A model generated the notes under the pieces. That model was not told where the DNA came from, did not search any database, and saw only the letters and a program-made list of their open reading frames with translations. The position numbers and the translations under genes are program-made. Below, piece after piece: positions 31,670-41,136 of a stretch of DNA of 64,000 nt (positions within the stretch are counted from its first letter, which is position 1; each line of letters opens with the position of its first letter). Source of the stretch: Sphingosinicella sp. LHD-64 (GTDB lineage Bacteria; Pseudomonadota; Alphaproteobacteria; Sphingomonadales; Sphingomonadaceae); assembly GCF_031157375.1 (NCBI RefSeq), contig NZ_JAVIFV010000004.1:728336-792335 (forward strand), read 5' to 3'.

Positions 31670-33307
31670 ATGGCGCGGTTCATTTTCATCACCGGCGGCG
31701 TGGTCTCATCGCTTGGCAAGGGCCTCATGGCAGCATCGCTCGCGGCGCTGCTCCAGGCGCGCGGCTACAAGGTGCGGCTGCGCAAGCTCGATCCCTATCT
31801 GAACATCGATCCGGGCACGATGTCGCCCTATCAGCACGGCGAGGTCTATGTGACCGACGACGGCGCGGAGACCGACCTCGATCTCGGCCATTACGAGCGG
31901 TTCAGCGGCGTTCCGGCGCGCCAGAGCGACAATGTGACCTCGGGCCGCATCTACCAGGGGATCATCAGCCGGGAGCGGCGCGGCGACTATCTCGGCGCCA
32001 CCGTTCAGGTGATCCCGCACGTCACCAATGCGATCCAAGAGTTCATCGGCGCCGACATCGAGCCCGATCTCGACTTCATGATCTGCGAGATCGGCGGCAC
32101 GGTCGGCGACATCGAATCGCTGCCGTTCATCGAGGCGATCCGCCAGTTCCGCAACCAGGAGGGGCGGGGGCAGACCCTTTCGATCCACACGACCCTGGTC
32201 CCCTATATCGCCGCGGCGGGCGAGCTGAAGACCAAGCCCACCCAGCACAGCGTGCGCGAGCTCACCAGCCTCGGCATCCAGCCCGAGATCCTCGTCTGCC
32301 GCACCGAGCATCCATTGCCCGACGGCGAACGCGCCAAGATCGCCCTGTTCTGCAACGTGCGGAAGGAAGCGGTCATTCCGGCGCTGGATGCGAAGAGCAT
32401 CTACGCGGTCCCCGCCCAGTATCACGAGGCGGGGCTCGACAGCGAAGTGCTGCACGCGTTCGGCATCGACGACGCCCCGCCGCCCGACATGGCGCGCTGG
32501 GACGACGTGCTCGACCGGCTGTTCCACTTCGAGGGCGAGGTGACGATCGGCGTCGTCGGCAAATATGTCGGCCTGCCGGACGCCTACAAGAGCCTGACCG
32601 AGGCGCTGATCCACGGCGGCCTCGCCAACCGGGTCAAGGTCCACATCAACTGGCTCGATGCCGAGCTGTTCGAGCAGTCGGCCGGCGAGATCGCCGCGAA
32701 GCTCGAGCCGATGCACGCCATCCTCGTGCCCGGCGGCTTCGGCGAGCGCGGCAGCGAGGGCAAGATCGCCTCGGTCCAGTTCGCCCGCGAGCGCAAGGTG
32801 CCCTTCTTCGGCATCTGCCTCGGCATGCAGATGGCCTGTATCGAGGCGGCGCGGAACACTGCTGGGATCGCGGGCGCCGGCTCCAGCGAGTTCGGCGAGC
32901 CGGCGGAGCCGGTTGTCGGCCTGATCACCGAATGGATGAGCGCCGAAGGCCTGCAGAAACGAGCGGCCGGCGGCGATCTCGGCGGCACGATGCGCCTCGG
33001 CGCCTATGAGGCGAAGCTCGCCGGCAACAGCGTGGTGCGCTCGATCTACGGCGCCGACACGATCCATGAGCGCCACCGCCACCGCTACGAGGTCAATGCC
33101 CATTACAAGGACGCGCTGGAGCAGGGCGGCCTGGTGTTCAGCGGCATGAGCCCGGACGGCGAGCTGCCCGAGATCGTCGAGCGGCCCGACCACCCGTGGT
33201 TCATCGGGGTGCAGTTCCATCCGGAGCTGAAGTCGAAGCCGTTCGATCCGCATCCGCTGTTTGCCAGCTTCATCGAAGCGGCGGTAAAGCAGAGCCGGCT
33301 GGTCTAG
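31670..33307 (+). CDS. pyrG: CTP synthase
   Basis: The 545-residue protein has the synthetase domain ([30 protein letters not shown], then [11 protein letters not shown]) and the class I glutaminase domain. The latter has Cys in FGICLGMQ, and His and Glu in [10 protein letters not shown]. It aminates UTP to CTP. All key motifs are intact and the length is standard. Confidence 0.98.
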   Translation: MARFIFITGGVVSSLGKGLMAASLAALLQARGYKVRLRKLDPYLNIDPGTMSPYQHGEVYVTDDGAETDLDLGHYERFSGVPARQSDNVTSGRIYQGIISRERRGDYLGATVQVIPHVTNAIQEFIGADIEPDLDFMICEIGGTVGDIESLPFIEAIRQFRNQEGRGQTLSIHTTLVPYIAAAGELKTKPTQHSVRELTSLGIQPEILVCRTEHPLPDGERAKIALFCNVRKEAVIPALDAKSIYAVPAQYHEAGLDSEVLHAFGIDDAPPPDMARWDDVLDRLFHFEGEVTIGVVGKYVGLPDAYKSLTEALIHGGLANRVKVHINWLDAELFEQSAGEIAAKLEPMHAILVPGGFGERGSEGKIASVQFARERKVPFFGICLGMQMACIEAARNTAGIAGAGSSEFGEPAEPVVGLITEWMSAEGLQKRAAGGDLGGTMRLGAYEAKLAGNSVVRSIYGADTIHERHRHRYEVNAHYKDALEQGGLVFSGMSPDGELPEIVERPDHPWFIGVQFHPELKSKPFDPHPLFASFIEAAVKQSRLV

Positions 33308-33331
33308 CGGACTCGTTCCCGGAATCCCACG

Positions 33332-33571
33332 TCACGGGCGTGTCCCGCGCAGGCGTGCCCAGATCCGGAACCGGTCGAGCGCGGTGAACCCGAGCAGCGC
33401 CACGCCGATCCACATCGCGACCTCCGTCACGATCGCGGCCATGGTGACGATCAGCGTCCATTGCGCCAGCGTCGGCTTGAGCAGCAGGAACGCGATCAGC
33501 GCGCCTGTCCAGGCGAGGATGACGAGCCCCAGCAGGCCCGCCCCGATCAGCAGCTTGTTCGATTTTACCAT
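33332..33571 (-). CDS. Small membrane protein, two transmembrane helices
   Basis: The 79-residue protein has two hydrophobic helices (LLIGAGLLGLVILAWTGALI and the WTLIVTMAAIVTEVAMWIGV region) and a basic C-terminus. GAGGAGA precedes the ATG. It starts 17 bp after the amidohydrolase stop on the same strand, so it is co-transcribed. The family was not recognised. Confidence 0.7.
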   Translation of the reverse strand: MVKSNKLLIGAGLLGLVILAWTGALIAFLLLKPTLAQWTLIVTMAAIVTEVAMWIGVALLGFTALDRFRIWARLRGTRP

Positions 33572-33588
33572 GGTCTTTCTCCTCGGGC

Positions 33589-35001
33589 TCAGTTGCCTGC
33601 GCGCAGGCGCTCGGGATCGAGCAGCACGCCGTTGTTGACGACCGCGCGCACGTCGGCGACGCGGTTGAGATCGGGCCGGGGATCGGCGCCGATGAAGAGG
33701 ATGTCGGCCTCCAGGCCTGGCCGCAGCGCGCCGGTTCGCTCGCCGACGCCGATGAGTTGCGCCGCATCCGAGGTCGCCATCCTGAGAACGGCCCAGGCGG
33801 GAATGCCGGCCTGCTGGTGCAGTGCCATTTCGCGCGACACGCTGATCCCCGGCGCAACGAAGGGATTGGCCAGATCGGTGCCGATGGTGAGCGGCACGCC
33901 CGCCTCGTACAGCCGCCGGGTCAGCTCCAGCAGCCGCGGCCAGACCGCCTGCGCGCGGCGATAGTCGCCGGCCTGCCAGCCGAGATCGAAGCGCAGGCCT
34001 GCGCGCCAGTTGGCGACCATCGCCGGATGGCCATAGCGCCGGTCGCGGTCGAGCAAGGCGGGATCGTTGCCGAAGAAGGCGGGCTGAAAGGCGACCAGGG
34101 TCGCGTCGAGATGCACCCGCCGCCGGGCCAGGGTCGCGATCATCCGCTGCACATCCGGCGCGTCCAGATCGGCCGCCTCATACCATTCGAAGAATTCGAA
34201 CCCGCCGCGTCGCCGGTGCGCCCGATAGGCGTCGCGCCTGTCGGCCGGCAGCAGATCCGGACTGACCGGCATCATGTGGACCAGCGCGTCGACCCCGAGC
34301 TCCGCCGCGCGCGTCCAGCTGAGGTCCCCGAGATGGGCGACCGCACGCATGCCGTGGCGGTGGGCGGCGACGATGCCTTCCGCGACCTCGGCCTCGCTGA
34401 GCCCGATATAGAGCTTCGCATAGCGGGCTCCCGAACGCGCCTGCTCCGCCACGATCTGCGAGACCGAATGCGTCGGCGTCACCTGTGTGACGAGGTTTTC
34501 GAACGGGACCGGCGAGCGTTCGATGACCTCGGCCGCATAGATCATCTCGGGGCCGAGGATCGAACCGTTCGCCAACCCCTCGATATAGCGGCGGCTTTCC
34601 GCGGCGGGCCCGCCCGGATTGCGGATCGTCGCCACGCCGAAGGCGAGCAACATGCGGGCGTTATGCGCGGTGATCTCGTCGCTCGGGGTCGTCCGGATGC
34701 GCGGCGCGCCATTCTCGGCGGTGACCGAGACCGGCCCGAGCGTCACATGCGCATGGGTGTCGATCAGACCGGGAAGCGCATAGAGCCCGGTCATGTCGTG
34801 CGGTGTCGCGTCCGGCGCGTCGGGGCGGCCGCGGCCGATTTCGGCGATCCGCCCATTCTCGACCAAGATGTAGCTGTCGGGCGTGGCCGTCGCCGTGGCC
34901 GGGTCGAGGAGGGTAAAACCGTAGTAGAGGTCCCGTGCCTGTGCCGGGCTGGCATTGGCTGCGAGAATGACGGCGATGGCGGCGAGCAGGCGGCGTTTCA
35001 T
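33589..35001 (-). CDS. Exported metal-dependent amidohydrolase
   Basis: The ATG at 35001 follows GGAGAG and starts a Sec signal (MKRRLLAAIAVILAANASPAQA); the longer frame upstream is spurious. The 470-residue protein follows the imidazolonepropionase-like amidohydrolase family. The metal motif HxH is in GLIDTHAHVTLG, further His are in MRAVAHLGD, and the late Asp is in PLTIGTDLANP. The C-terminal composite domain reads GLEADILFIGADP. The substrate is unknown; related periplasmic enzymes act on dipeptides or cyclic amides. A small membrane protein gene follows. Confidence 0.9.
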   Translation of the reverse strand: MKRRLLAAIAVILAANASPAQARDLYYGFTLLDPATATATPDSYILVENGRIAEIGRGRPDAPDATPHDMTGLYALPGLIDTHAHVTLGPVSVTAENGAPRIRTTPSDEITAHNARMLLAFGVATIRNPGGPAAESRRYIEGLANGSILGPEMIYAAEVIERSPVPFENLVTQVTPTHSVSQIVAEQARSGARYAKLYIGLSEAEVAEGIVAAHRHGMRAVAHLGDLSWTRAAELGVDALVHMMPVSPDLLPADRRDAYRAHRRRGGFEFFEWYEAADLDAPDVQRMIATLARRRVHLDATLVAFQPAFFGNDPALLDRDRRYGHPAMVANWRAGLRFDLGWQAGDYRRAQAVWPRLLELTRRLYEAGVPLTIGTDLANPFVAPGISVSREMALHQQAGIPAWAVLRMATSDAAQLIGVGERTGALRPGLEADILFIGADPRPDLNRVADVRAVVNNGVLLDPERLRAGN

Positions 35002-35118
35002 GGTCTCTCCAGAGTTGCGGTGTCGCCCTTCAGTCCGGATCCGGCCGCGCGCACTTACAGGCTGCGGCGGAAATAGATTCTGTAAGAAAAGGCTCGCCGG
35101 GAGAGACTGAACGCGCGC

Positions 35119-35601
35119 ATGGCCGACCTGGAGGGGATCATCGCCGCCTACGGCTCCGGGCTGGCCCGCGTCGCGGCCTCCTACGAGGCCGATCCGGCCT
35201 TGCAGGAGGACCTGCTCCAGGACATCCTGCTCGCCATCCACCGCGCGCTGCCCGCGCTGAAGCAGCAGGAGCGGCTGGCGCCCTTCGTCTTCCGCATCGC
35301 CCACAATCGCAGCGTCACCCATGTCATGCAGCAATCGGCACGCCGGACGCGTGCGGCGTCCTACCTGGCTGAGGACGAGGCTGAGACACCCGAGCAGGTG
35401 CTGCTCGCCGATGAGCGGTCGCACCGGTTGACGGCCGCGGTCCGGCGTCTGCCGCTCCCCTATCGCCAGGTGATGACCCTGCTGCTGGAGGAGCTGAGCT
35501 ACGCCGAGATCGCCGAAGCGCTCGGTCTCAGCCTGTCCAATGTCGGCGTCCGTGTGAACCGCGCCAAGGCGCAATTGAAAGCCCTGCTCGATGACGAATG
35601 A
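35119..35601 (+). CDS. ECF-type RNA polymerase sigma factor
   Basis: The 160-residue protein has sigma region 2 (DPALQEDLLQDILLAIHRAL and FRIAHNRSVTHV) and region 4 (LPLPYRQVMTLLLEEL, YAEIAEALGLSLSNVGVRV). There is no region 3, typical of ECF factors. The next gene overlaps its end by 11 bp and encodes a membrane protein, a usual arrangement for sigma and anti-sigma. It is divergent from the amidohydrolase gene, which could be one of its targets. Confidence 0.93.
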   Translation: MADLEGIIAAYGSGLARVAASYEADPALQEDLLQDILLAIHRALPALKQQERLAPFVFRIAHNRSVTHVMQQSARRTRAASYLAEDEAETPEQVLLADERSHRLTAAVRRLPLPYRQVMTLLLEELSYAEIAEALGLSLSNVGVRVNRAKAQLKALLDDE

Positions 35602-36178
35602 CAGCTTCCTGTCCGATCTCGGCGCCGACTGGCGACGGCAGACCGCGGACCTGGACCGCCTCCGGGCGCGGACCGAACGACAGCGGCGGCGGACGCGTCT
35701 GGCGCTGATCGCCAAAGCTGCGGGAGCCGCGATCGCCCTCCTGTCGGGCGTCTGGTTCGTGTGGCTGGCTTTCAGGGGCGCGCCGACGGTCTTTGCTTTG
35801 GCCGGAATCGTCCTTCTCGTGTCGCTGCCGCTGATGTTGCTCGAATTGGCCGGGACGGCGCGGGCATTGCGGGTCGGCCATGACGACACGCCGGCCGGTG
35901 TGCTGCGCCGCGCCCGCGACCAGGCGGTGGCGGCTCGTCAGCTGCTCTGGGCGGGCCGGGTCGCGGCCCTGTTGATGGCGGCAAGCGCGGCCGGGCTGGC
36001 CGCCCTCTTCGTCGCCGGTCGCGCGCGGACCGAGGATACGCTGGCCTTCGTTCCTCTCTGGACGCTTGTCGCGCTGGGCGGCTGGGTCTGGCAGGCCCGT
36101 CGCGCCCGGCGCCTCGCGGCGGAAATCGCGCGCTGCGACGCGCTGCTCGCCGAGCTCCGCGAAGCCGGCGATACCTGA
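35591..36178 (+). CDS. Membrane protein coupled to ECF sigma factor, possible anti-sigma factor
   Basis: The 195-residue protein has a charged cytoplasmic N-terminus (about 1-38, Arg-rich) and four hydrophobic helices, beginning with LIAKAAGAAIALLSGVWFVW. No zinc-binding anti-sigma motif (HxxxCxxC) is present. The overlap with the sigma gene makes an anti-sigma or signal-transducing role likely, but this rests on position only. Confidence 0.75.
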   Translation: MTNDSFLSDLGADWRRQTADLDRLRARTERQRRRTRLALIAKAAGAAIALLSGVWFVWLAFRGAPTVFALAGIVLLVSLPLMLLELAGTARALRVGHDDTPAGVLRRARDQAVAARQLLWAGRVAALLMAASAAGLAALFVAGRARTEDTLAFVPLWTLVALGGWVWQARRARRLAAEIARCDALLAELREAGDT

Positions 36179-36271
36179 CGAGGCCGCTCGCTGGTCTGTC
36201 CGGCCTGGAATTTCGACGTTTCGGCGCCAGATCGGCGAAACCATGCTATAGTCCGGTCAGCGGAGGCGGAC

Positions 36272-37234
36272 ATGGCCGGTGATCTAGCGATCGTGCTGAG
36301 CGGCGGCGGCGCCAAGGGTGCCTTCCAGGTCGGGGTGGTCCACGAGCTGGTCGCCAACCGCGGGGTCAAAATCGACATCATCGCCGGGGTGTCGACCGGC
36401 GCGATCCAGGCGCTCGGCGTGGCGCAGGACGACGTGCCGGCGATGCTGCAGCAATGGCTCGAGATCAAGGGCAACGGCTCGATCTACAAGGAGCGGCCGC
36501 TGGGGCTGGTCGGCGGCATCCTGGGCGAGGACGCGATCTACGACGCCGCGCCATTGCGCCAGTTGCTCAAGGACTTTGCCGACGACAGGAAGCTGAAGGC
36601 GAGCGGCCGCAAGCTCCGGATCGGCGTCGTCAATCTCGGCACGGGCGCCTATCGCAGCATCGACGAGAAGGTACCCGGCATCCACAACTGGGTCTATGCG
36701 AGCTCGGCGATGCCGGTTTTCTTCGATCCGCTGAGGACCCGCGCCAGCGACGGCACCGAGGAGCAATGGGTGGACGGGGGCGTGCGCAACGTCACGCCGC
36801 TGGACGCCGCCCTCGAGCTCAATCCGCGCGGCGTGATCGTCGTGCGCGCCTCGCCCAGGCCGCAACCGGGCAAGGTGCGCACCTTTCCCAACCTCATCAA
36901 GATCGGGCTGCGCGCCGTCGACATCCTGCAATCGGAGGTCTCGGCGAACGACACCGCCAACGCGACCTTGATCAACGACATGATCGCCGCGCGCGAGGCG
37001 CAGGCGCGGGCGCTGCAGTCGGAAGGGATCACGGGCGCCGCCGCGGCGCGCATCCTGCGGCCGCTCGACCTCCAGATCGCGCGCTACCGCTTCGCGCCGA
37101 TCCGGCTCATCGAGCCCGAAGAGGACTATTCCGAGACGCTGGAGTTCGATCCCAAGAAGATCCGCAAGGCGATCGACGCTGGGCGCAAGGCGGTGGAGCG
37201 CGAGTGGGAAGCACTGGAGCCGCTGCTGAGCTGA
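36272..37234 (+). CDS. Patatin-like phospholipase
   Basis: The 320-residue protein has all patatin landmarks: oxyanion loop GGGAKG (about 11-16), nucleophile elbow G-V-S-T-G with Ser, and the D-G-G of the Ser-Asp dyad in EQWVDGGVRN. It is a cytosolic or membrane-associated lipid acyl hydrolase. GGAGG precedes the ATG. A long inverted repeat follows the gene. Confidence 0.92.
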   Translation: MAGDLAIVLSGGGAKGAFQVGVVHELVANRGVKIDIIAGVSTGAIQALGVAQDDVPAMLQQWLEIKGNGSIYKERPLGLVGGILGEDAIYDAAPLRQLLKDFADDRKLKASGRKLRIGVVNLGTGAYRSIDEKVPGIHNWVYASSAMPVFFDPLRTRASDGTEEQWVDGGVRNVTPLDAALELNPRGVIVVRASPRPQPGKVRTFPNLIKIGLRAVDILQSEVSANDTANATLINDMIAAREAQARALQSEGITGAAAARILRPLDLQIARYRFAPIRLIEPEEDYSETLEFDPKKIRKAIDAGRKAVEREWEALEPLLS

Positions 37235-37270
37235 CCGAGGGTCTGTTTCAGCCTGTTTGAATCATCAATT

Positions 37271-37390
37271 CCGTTCGGGCTGAGCTTGTCGAAGCCCTGC
37301 CTCACTTATTCTGTAAAGAAGGACAGCCCCCTTCGACTGCCTGCAAGGCAGGCGCTCAGGACATGCTTCGACAAGCTCAGGGCGAACGGA
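37271..37390. repeat. Long inverted repeat with nested hairpin between patatin and kup genes
   Basis: The left arm (37271-37294, CCGTTCGGGCTGAGCTTGTC then GAAG) pairs with the right arm (37367-37390) over 24 bp with one mismatch. The loop contains CCTTCGACTGCCTGCAAGGC and AGGCGCTCAGGACATG, the same inner hairpin as at 31522. The whole spacer is made of repeat sequence. Confidence 0.9.
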
Positions 37391-37400
37391 GCGTGTTTCA

Positions 37401-39467
37401 ATGACCGGCCGCGCGCCGTTTCTTTATGCGTTCCTTATGTCCGCCGGGCCAGATCGCCGTGGATTCCTAATCCGGTTTCGGCGCAGATGGTCCCGTCCGC
37501 AGATCCGCCGGCAAGGGAGGCACGCTTCGCCCGCAGATGACAGGTCCCAGGCTCCGCCCGTGACGGGGGCAGGGGAGGCGGTTGCGTCGCCGACGGCGGC
37601 GTCGGGCGCGCACGTGCGTCCGGACGCGGCCAGCCCGTGGGCGGTGATGCTCGGTGCGACCGGCGTCGTCTTCGGCGACATCGGCACCAGCCCGCTCTAC
37701 GCCTTCCGCGAGAGCTTCATCGGCCACCATCGCCTGCCGCTCGACGCCTTCCATGTGCTCGGCGTGCTTTCGATGCTGCTCTGGGCGCTGATCCTCGTCG
37801 TCACCGTCAAATATGTGTTCGTGACCATGCGCGCGGACAATCGCGGCGAGGGCGGCAGTTTCGCCCTGCTCGCGCTGATCGAGCGGGTGGCGAAGACCTC
37901 GCCCGCTCTGCCGTATCTCGCCCTGGCGGCCCTCGGCGCGACCGCATTGTTCTACGGCGACGCAGTGCTCACCCCGGCCATCTCGATTCTTTCGGCGATC
38001 GAGGGGCTGTCGCTGCTCGGCGACGACTTCACCCGTTTCGTGATTCCGGTGACGCTCGTCCTGGTCGTGGCCCTGTTCGCGGTGCAGCGCCAGGGCACCG
38101 GCGCGATCGGGCGCTATTTCGGGCCGGTCATGCTGGTCTGGTTCCTGACCATCGGCCTGCTCGGCGCCTGGCAGGTCGCCGGCAATCCGGCCGTCCTCGC
38201 CGCGCTCAACCCGACCGTGGCGCTGGGCTTCCTCATCAACGATCCGGTGCGCGCCTTCTTCACCCTGGGCACCGTCGTCCTCGCCGTCACCGGCGCCGAG
38301 GCGCTCTATGCCGACATGGGCCATTTCGGCCGCCGCGCGATCGCGCGGGCCTGGCTGTGGCTCGCCTTTCCGTCGCTGATGCTCTGCTATGCCGGCCAGT
38401 CGGCGCTGGTGCTCGCCGACCCGTCGGCGATCCGCTCGCCTTTCTACCTGCTCGCGCCGCCGGTGCTGCTGATCCCGCTGCTCATCCTCGCCACCGCGGC
38501 GACGATCATCGCCAGCCAGTCGATCATCAGCGGCGCCTTCTCGGTCACGCAGCAGGCGGTCCAGCTCGGCTACCTGCCGCGGGTGCGCATCCTCCACACG
38601 TCGCACGAGGCGCGCGGCCAGGTGTTCGCGCCGACGGTCAACGTGCTGCTCGCCGTCGCCGTCGTCCTGCTCGTTATCGGCTTCGGCAGCTCGACCGAGC
38701 TCGCCGCCGCCTTCGGCCTCACCGTCACCGCGACGATGGTGCTGACCACCTTGATGATCGGCTTCGTCGTGCTGCGCGTCTGGGAATGGAACCGGCTCTG
38801 GTCGGTGCCGCTGCTCGGCCTGCTGCTCGCGGTCGACCTCGGCCTGTTCGGCGCGGCGGCGACCAAGTTCATGGACGGCGGCTGGCTGCCCGCGGGAATC
38901 GCGATCGTGATGATGCTGGTCTTCTCGACCTGGCGGCGCGGGCGCACGCTGCTCGTGAAACAGCTGCAATCCGAAACCATGCCGATCGAGCTGTGTCTGG
39001 AGACGATCGGCCATGTCCACCGCGTACACGGCACCGCCGTCTACCTGACCTCCGACCCCGTCGGGGTTCCGCCGGCGCTGCTCCACAACCTCAAGGCGAA
39101 CAAGGTGCTGCATGAACGCATGCTGCTGGTGACCGCCCAGGCGGCCCTGATCCCGTATGTCGATCCCGCCGAACGGATTCGCGAGGAGGAAATCGGCCCG
39201 GGCATGGAGCGGATCATCGTGCGTTACGGGTTCGCCGAGACGCCCGACATTCCGGCGGCGCTGGCGCTGGTCGCCAACCCGCCGCCGCCGATGGGCACCT
39301 TCTACTTCCTCAGCCGCCAGACCCTGGTGCCGACCCGCAAGCCCGGCATGATGCTGTGGCGCGAGCATCTGTTCGCGGCGATGGTCCGCAATGCCGAGAC
39401 ACCGATGTCCTTCTTCAGATTGCCGGTGAACCGGGTGGTCGAGCTGGGCAGCCAGGTGGAGATCTGA
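37401..39467 (+). CDS. kup: Potassium uptake transporter, KUP/HAK/KT family
   Basis: The protein has up to 688 residues and 12 predicted helices. Family motifs include GVVFGDIGTSPLYAFRE at the first helix, LFYGDAVLTPAISILSAIEG, ADMGHFGRR and the cytoplasmic C-terminal domain. It imports K+ with protons. The first 75 codons show no family similarity and start inside repeat-derived sequence, so the true start is probably downstream (GTG 37560 or later). With the family start the length is normal (about 620-630). Confidence 0.93.
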   Translation: MTGRAPFLYAFLMSAGPDRRGFLIRFRRRWSRPQIRRQGRHASPADDRSQAPPVTGAGEAVASPTAASGAHVRPDAASPWAVMLGATGVVFGDIGTSPLYAFRESFIGHHRLPLDAFHVLGVLSMLLWALILVVTVKYVFVTMRADNRGEGGSFALLALIERVAKTSPALPYLALAALGATALFYGDAVLTPAISILSAIEGLSLLGDDFTRFVIPVTLVLVVALFAVQRQGTGAIGRYFGPVMLVWFLTIGLLGAWQVAGNPAVLAALNPTVALGFLINDPVRAFFTLGTVVLAVTGAEALYADMGHFGRRAIARAWLWLAFPSLMLCYAGQSALVLADPSAIRSPFYLLAPPVLLIPLLILATAATIIASQSIISGAFSVTQQAVQLGYLPRVRILHTSHEARGQVFAPTVNVLLAVAVVLLVIGFGSSTELAAAFGLTVTATMVLTTLMIGFVVLRVWEWNRLWSVPLLGLLLAVDLGLFGAAATKFMDGGWLPAGIAIVMMLVFSTWRRGRTLLVKQLQSETMPIELCLETIGHVHRVHGTAVYLTSDPVGVPPALLHNLKANKVLHERMLLVTAQAALIPYVDPAERIREEEIGPGMERIIVRYGFAETPDIPAALALVANPPPPMGTFYFLSRQTLVPTRKPGMMLWREHLFAAMVRNAETPMSFFRLPVNRVVELGSQVEI

Positions 39468-39625
39468 ATGCCGTATTCTCTCCGTAAAATCGTGAATAAT
39501 TAAAGATGGTTAACAAGGAAATTTGAGCTCGACACTGAAAAGGCACGGCCCGGCGCATCGCGGTTGTTTCGTCACCGCCCCGGTGCTGTGAGCGCTCCCA
39601 TCGCGCGCAACAGGGGAGCGGCGAC

Positions 39626-40669
39626 ATGGCCCATCTGCTCTCGCGCCGGCATATGCTGGCGGCGGCCGCGCTCGCGCCGGCCGCTCCGTTCCTCGCCCGT
39701 GCCCAGGGCAGCGCCACGACCCTCGTCGAGAATCGCAGCTTCATCGGCACGCGTTCGCTCGACGCCACCGGCGGTGCCGGCGGGGAAGGGCTGCGAGTCC
39801 GCTCGAACACGCTGATCCGTCGCTGCCAGTTCCTTCATCTCGGCAACGGCGGCGTCCGGGTGAACGTGCCGACCGTCAACCTCACGGTCGAGGAATGCAA
39901 TGCGTACAACATGTACCGCTTCTTCGAGGACACCGCGTCGGTGCCGGCCAGTCCGGCGGTGCTCAGCAACTTCGTGCTGCGGCGGATCGCCGCGCATGAG
40001 CTGGATCACGGCCTCTCGCGGATCCGCTATTATTCGTCGATCGGTCTCATCGAGGATGTCGTCGCCCATGGCAGCCGGCAGTGCGACGCCTATTGCGTCG
40101 GCTTCCAGCTCTCCGGCGAGGCGCACCACATCACCTACCGGCGGGCCGAGGCGCACGGCTTCCAGGAGACCGGCCGCCCGGAAGGCGCCTATTGGAACGG
40201 CGACGGCTTCTCGGACGAGCGCGGCAACTGGGCGATCCGCTACCTCTCCTGCCTCGCCACCAACTGCACCGACGGCGGCTTCGACCTCAAGTCCGCCGGC
40301 ATGTATCTCGAGGGCTGCATCGCCCGCGGCAACAAGCGCAATTTCCGGCTGTGGAGCTCCGGCACGCTCCAGGGCTGCCGCAGCGAGGAGCCGGTGTCGC
40401 GCGGCGGCATCGGCCGGCCGGCGCACTTCTCCTTCCACGGCGAGGTCGGCCGCCGCTTCACGCTGGTGAACCCGCAGGTGCGCGCCAGTCCGGGCAACGA
40501 TGCGCCGGTGTTTCTCATCGAGACCAGCGTCCCGCTCGTCCTCGAGATCGTCGACGCCGACATCTACGCGCCGTCGGCGCCGCTGTTCGCGATCGACGGG
40601 CCCGAGCCGCAGATCATCTGGTCGTCATCGCGTGCCCGGCAGCGCATCCGCGTCGCGCGTGAACGATAG
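39626..40669 (+). CDS. Tat-exported right-handed beta-helix protein
   Basis: The 347-residue protein has a twin-arginine-like signal (SRRHMLAAAALAPAAPFLARA). The rest is a repeated parallel beta-helix pattern: LIRRCQFLHLGNGGVRV, LTVEECNAYNMYRFFED and GMYLEGCIARGNKRNFRLW. Pectate-lyase-like helices of this sort bind or cut polysaccharides, but no catalytic triad can be assigned. The 160-bp spacer before it is A+T-rich (GTGAATAATTAAAGATGG and GTTAAC) and likely regulatory. Confidence 0.82.
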   Translation: MAHLLSRRHMLAAAALAPAAPFLARAQGSATTLVENRSFIGTRSLDATGGAGGEGLRVRSNTLIRRCQFLHLGNGGVRVNVPTVNLTVEECNAYNMYRFFEDTASVPASPAVLSNFVLRRIAAHELDHGLSRIRYYSSIGLIEDVVAHGSRQCDAYCVGFQLSGEAHHITYRRAEAHGFQETGRPEGAYWNGDGFSDERGNWAIRYLSCLATNCTDGGFDLKSAGMYLEGCIARGNKRNFRLWSSGTLQGCRSEEPVSRGGIGRPAHFSFHGEVGRRFTLVNPQVRASPGNDAPVFLIETSVPLVLEIVDADIYAPSAPLFAIDGPEPQIIWSSSRARQRIRVARER

Positions 40670-40684
40670 GGGTTGTTCGCGACC

Positions 40685-40894
40685 TTATTTCGCCGCGAAC
40701 TGACCCGCTTCGGCGCCGAAATGCTTACGGGCGTGGGTGCGCGCGGCGGTGGCGCTCCTGAACGTCTCCTCGATCGGCGTGGCGGTAACCAAGGGGAAGC
40801 CCTGGCTGTTGAACCGGGTCTCGCGCAGGGTCAGCCGGAACCGGCCGTCTTCGCCCTTCTGGATCAGGTAAGGTTTGACGATTTCTCTCGACAT
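40685..40894 (-). CDS. Small conserved-looking protein, 69 residues
   Basis: GGAGACC precedes the ATG at 40894. The protein starts MSREIVKPYLIQKGEDGRF, then LTLRETRFNSQGFPLVTATP, a beta-rich small fold with no signal or membrane segment. The family was not recognised. It lies just after a terminator that ends the cspA-infA transcript, and ends 15 bp from the stop of the beta-helix gene on the other strand. Confidence 0.7.
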   Translation of the reverse strand: MSREIVKPYLIQKGEDGRFRLTLRETRFNSQGFPLVTATPIEETFRSATAARTHARKHFGAEAGQFAAK

Positions 40895-40912
40895 CTCAGG
40901 TCTCCGCTCATG

Positions 40913-40942
40913 AAAACGCCCCCCGTCTGGCGACGGAGGGCG
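40913..40942 (-). terminator. Terminator downstream of cspA-infA
   Basis: CGCCCCCCGTC (40917-40927) and GACGGAGGGCG (40932-40942) form an 11-bp stem with one mismatch. On the minus strand it is followed by TTTT. The next gene on this strand starts 19 bp later, so some read-through may feed it. Confidence 0.7.
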
Positions 40943-40958
40943 GTCGGATTTTCAAATT

Positions 40959-41099
40959 CTAGTCCACCATCGCCGCAACCAGCCTGCGCAGCTCCCCCGG
41001 CGGCAGCCGGAAGGGAAGGATGGCGGGCCTGGGCGCGGTCAGCGCCAGCGGCAGGTAGAGCTTGGGTCGTTTGCGTGTGCTTGTAATCGTCTTGGTCAT
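40959..41099 (-). CDS. Possible 46-residue protein downstream of infA
   Basis: This short frame (ATG 41099, stop TAG at 40959) encodes a basic, Pro/Leu-rich peptide: MTKTITSTRKRPKLYLPLAL, then APRPAILPFRLPPGELRRL, ending AAMVD. It lies 37 bp after infA and ends before the shared terminator. No Shine-Dalgarno is visible. Codon choice (CTG, GCG, CCC) is like that of real genes here, and the ending resembles a folded motif. Support is moderate. Confidence 0.45.
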   Translation of the reverse strand: MTKTITSTRKRPKLYLPLALTAPRPAILPFRLPPGELRRLVAAMVD

Positions 41100-41136
41100 T
41101 TCATTTGGTTCGTTGTTGATTTGAGGGAGGGCGCGA

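Noticed and set aside
33589..35889. Minus-strand frame of 766 codons as a long amidohydrolase
   Set aside because: The first 296 codons overlap the ECF sigma and partner genes and have no similarity; a signal peptide and ribosome-binding site mark ATG 35001.
39572..40438. Minus-strand frame of 288 codons
   Set aside because: It is antisense to the Tat-exported beta-helix protein, which has a signal and a clear repeat pattern.
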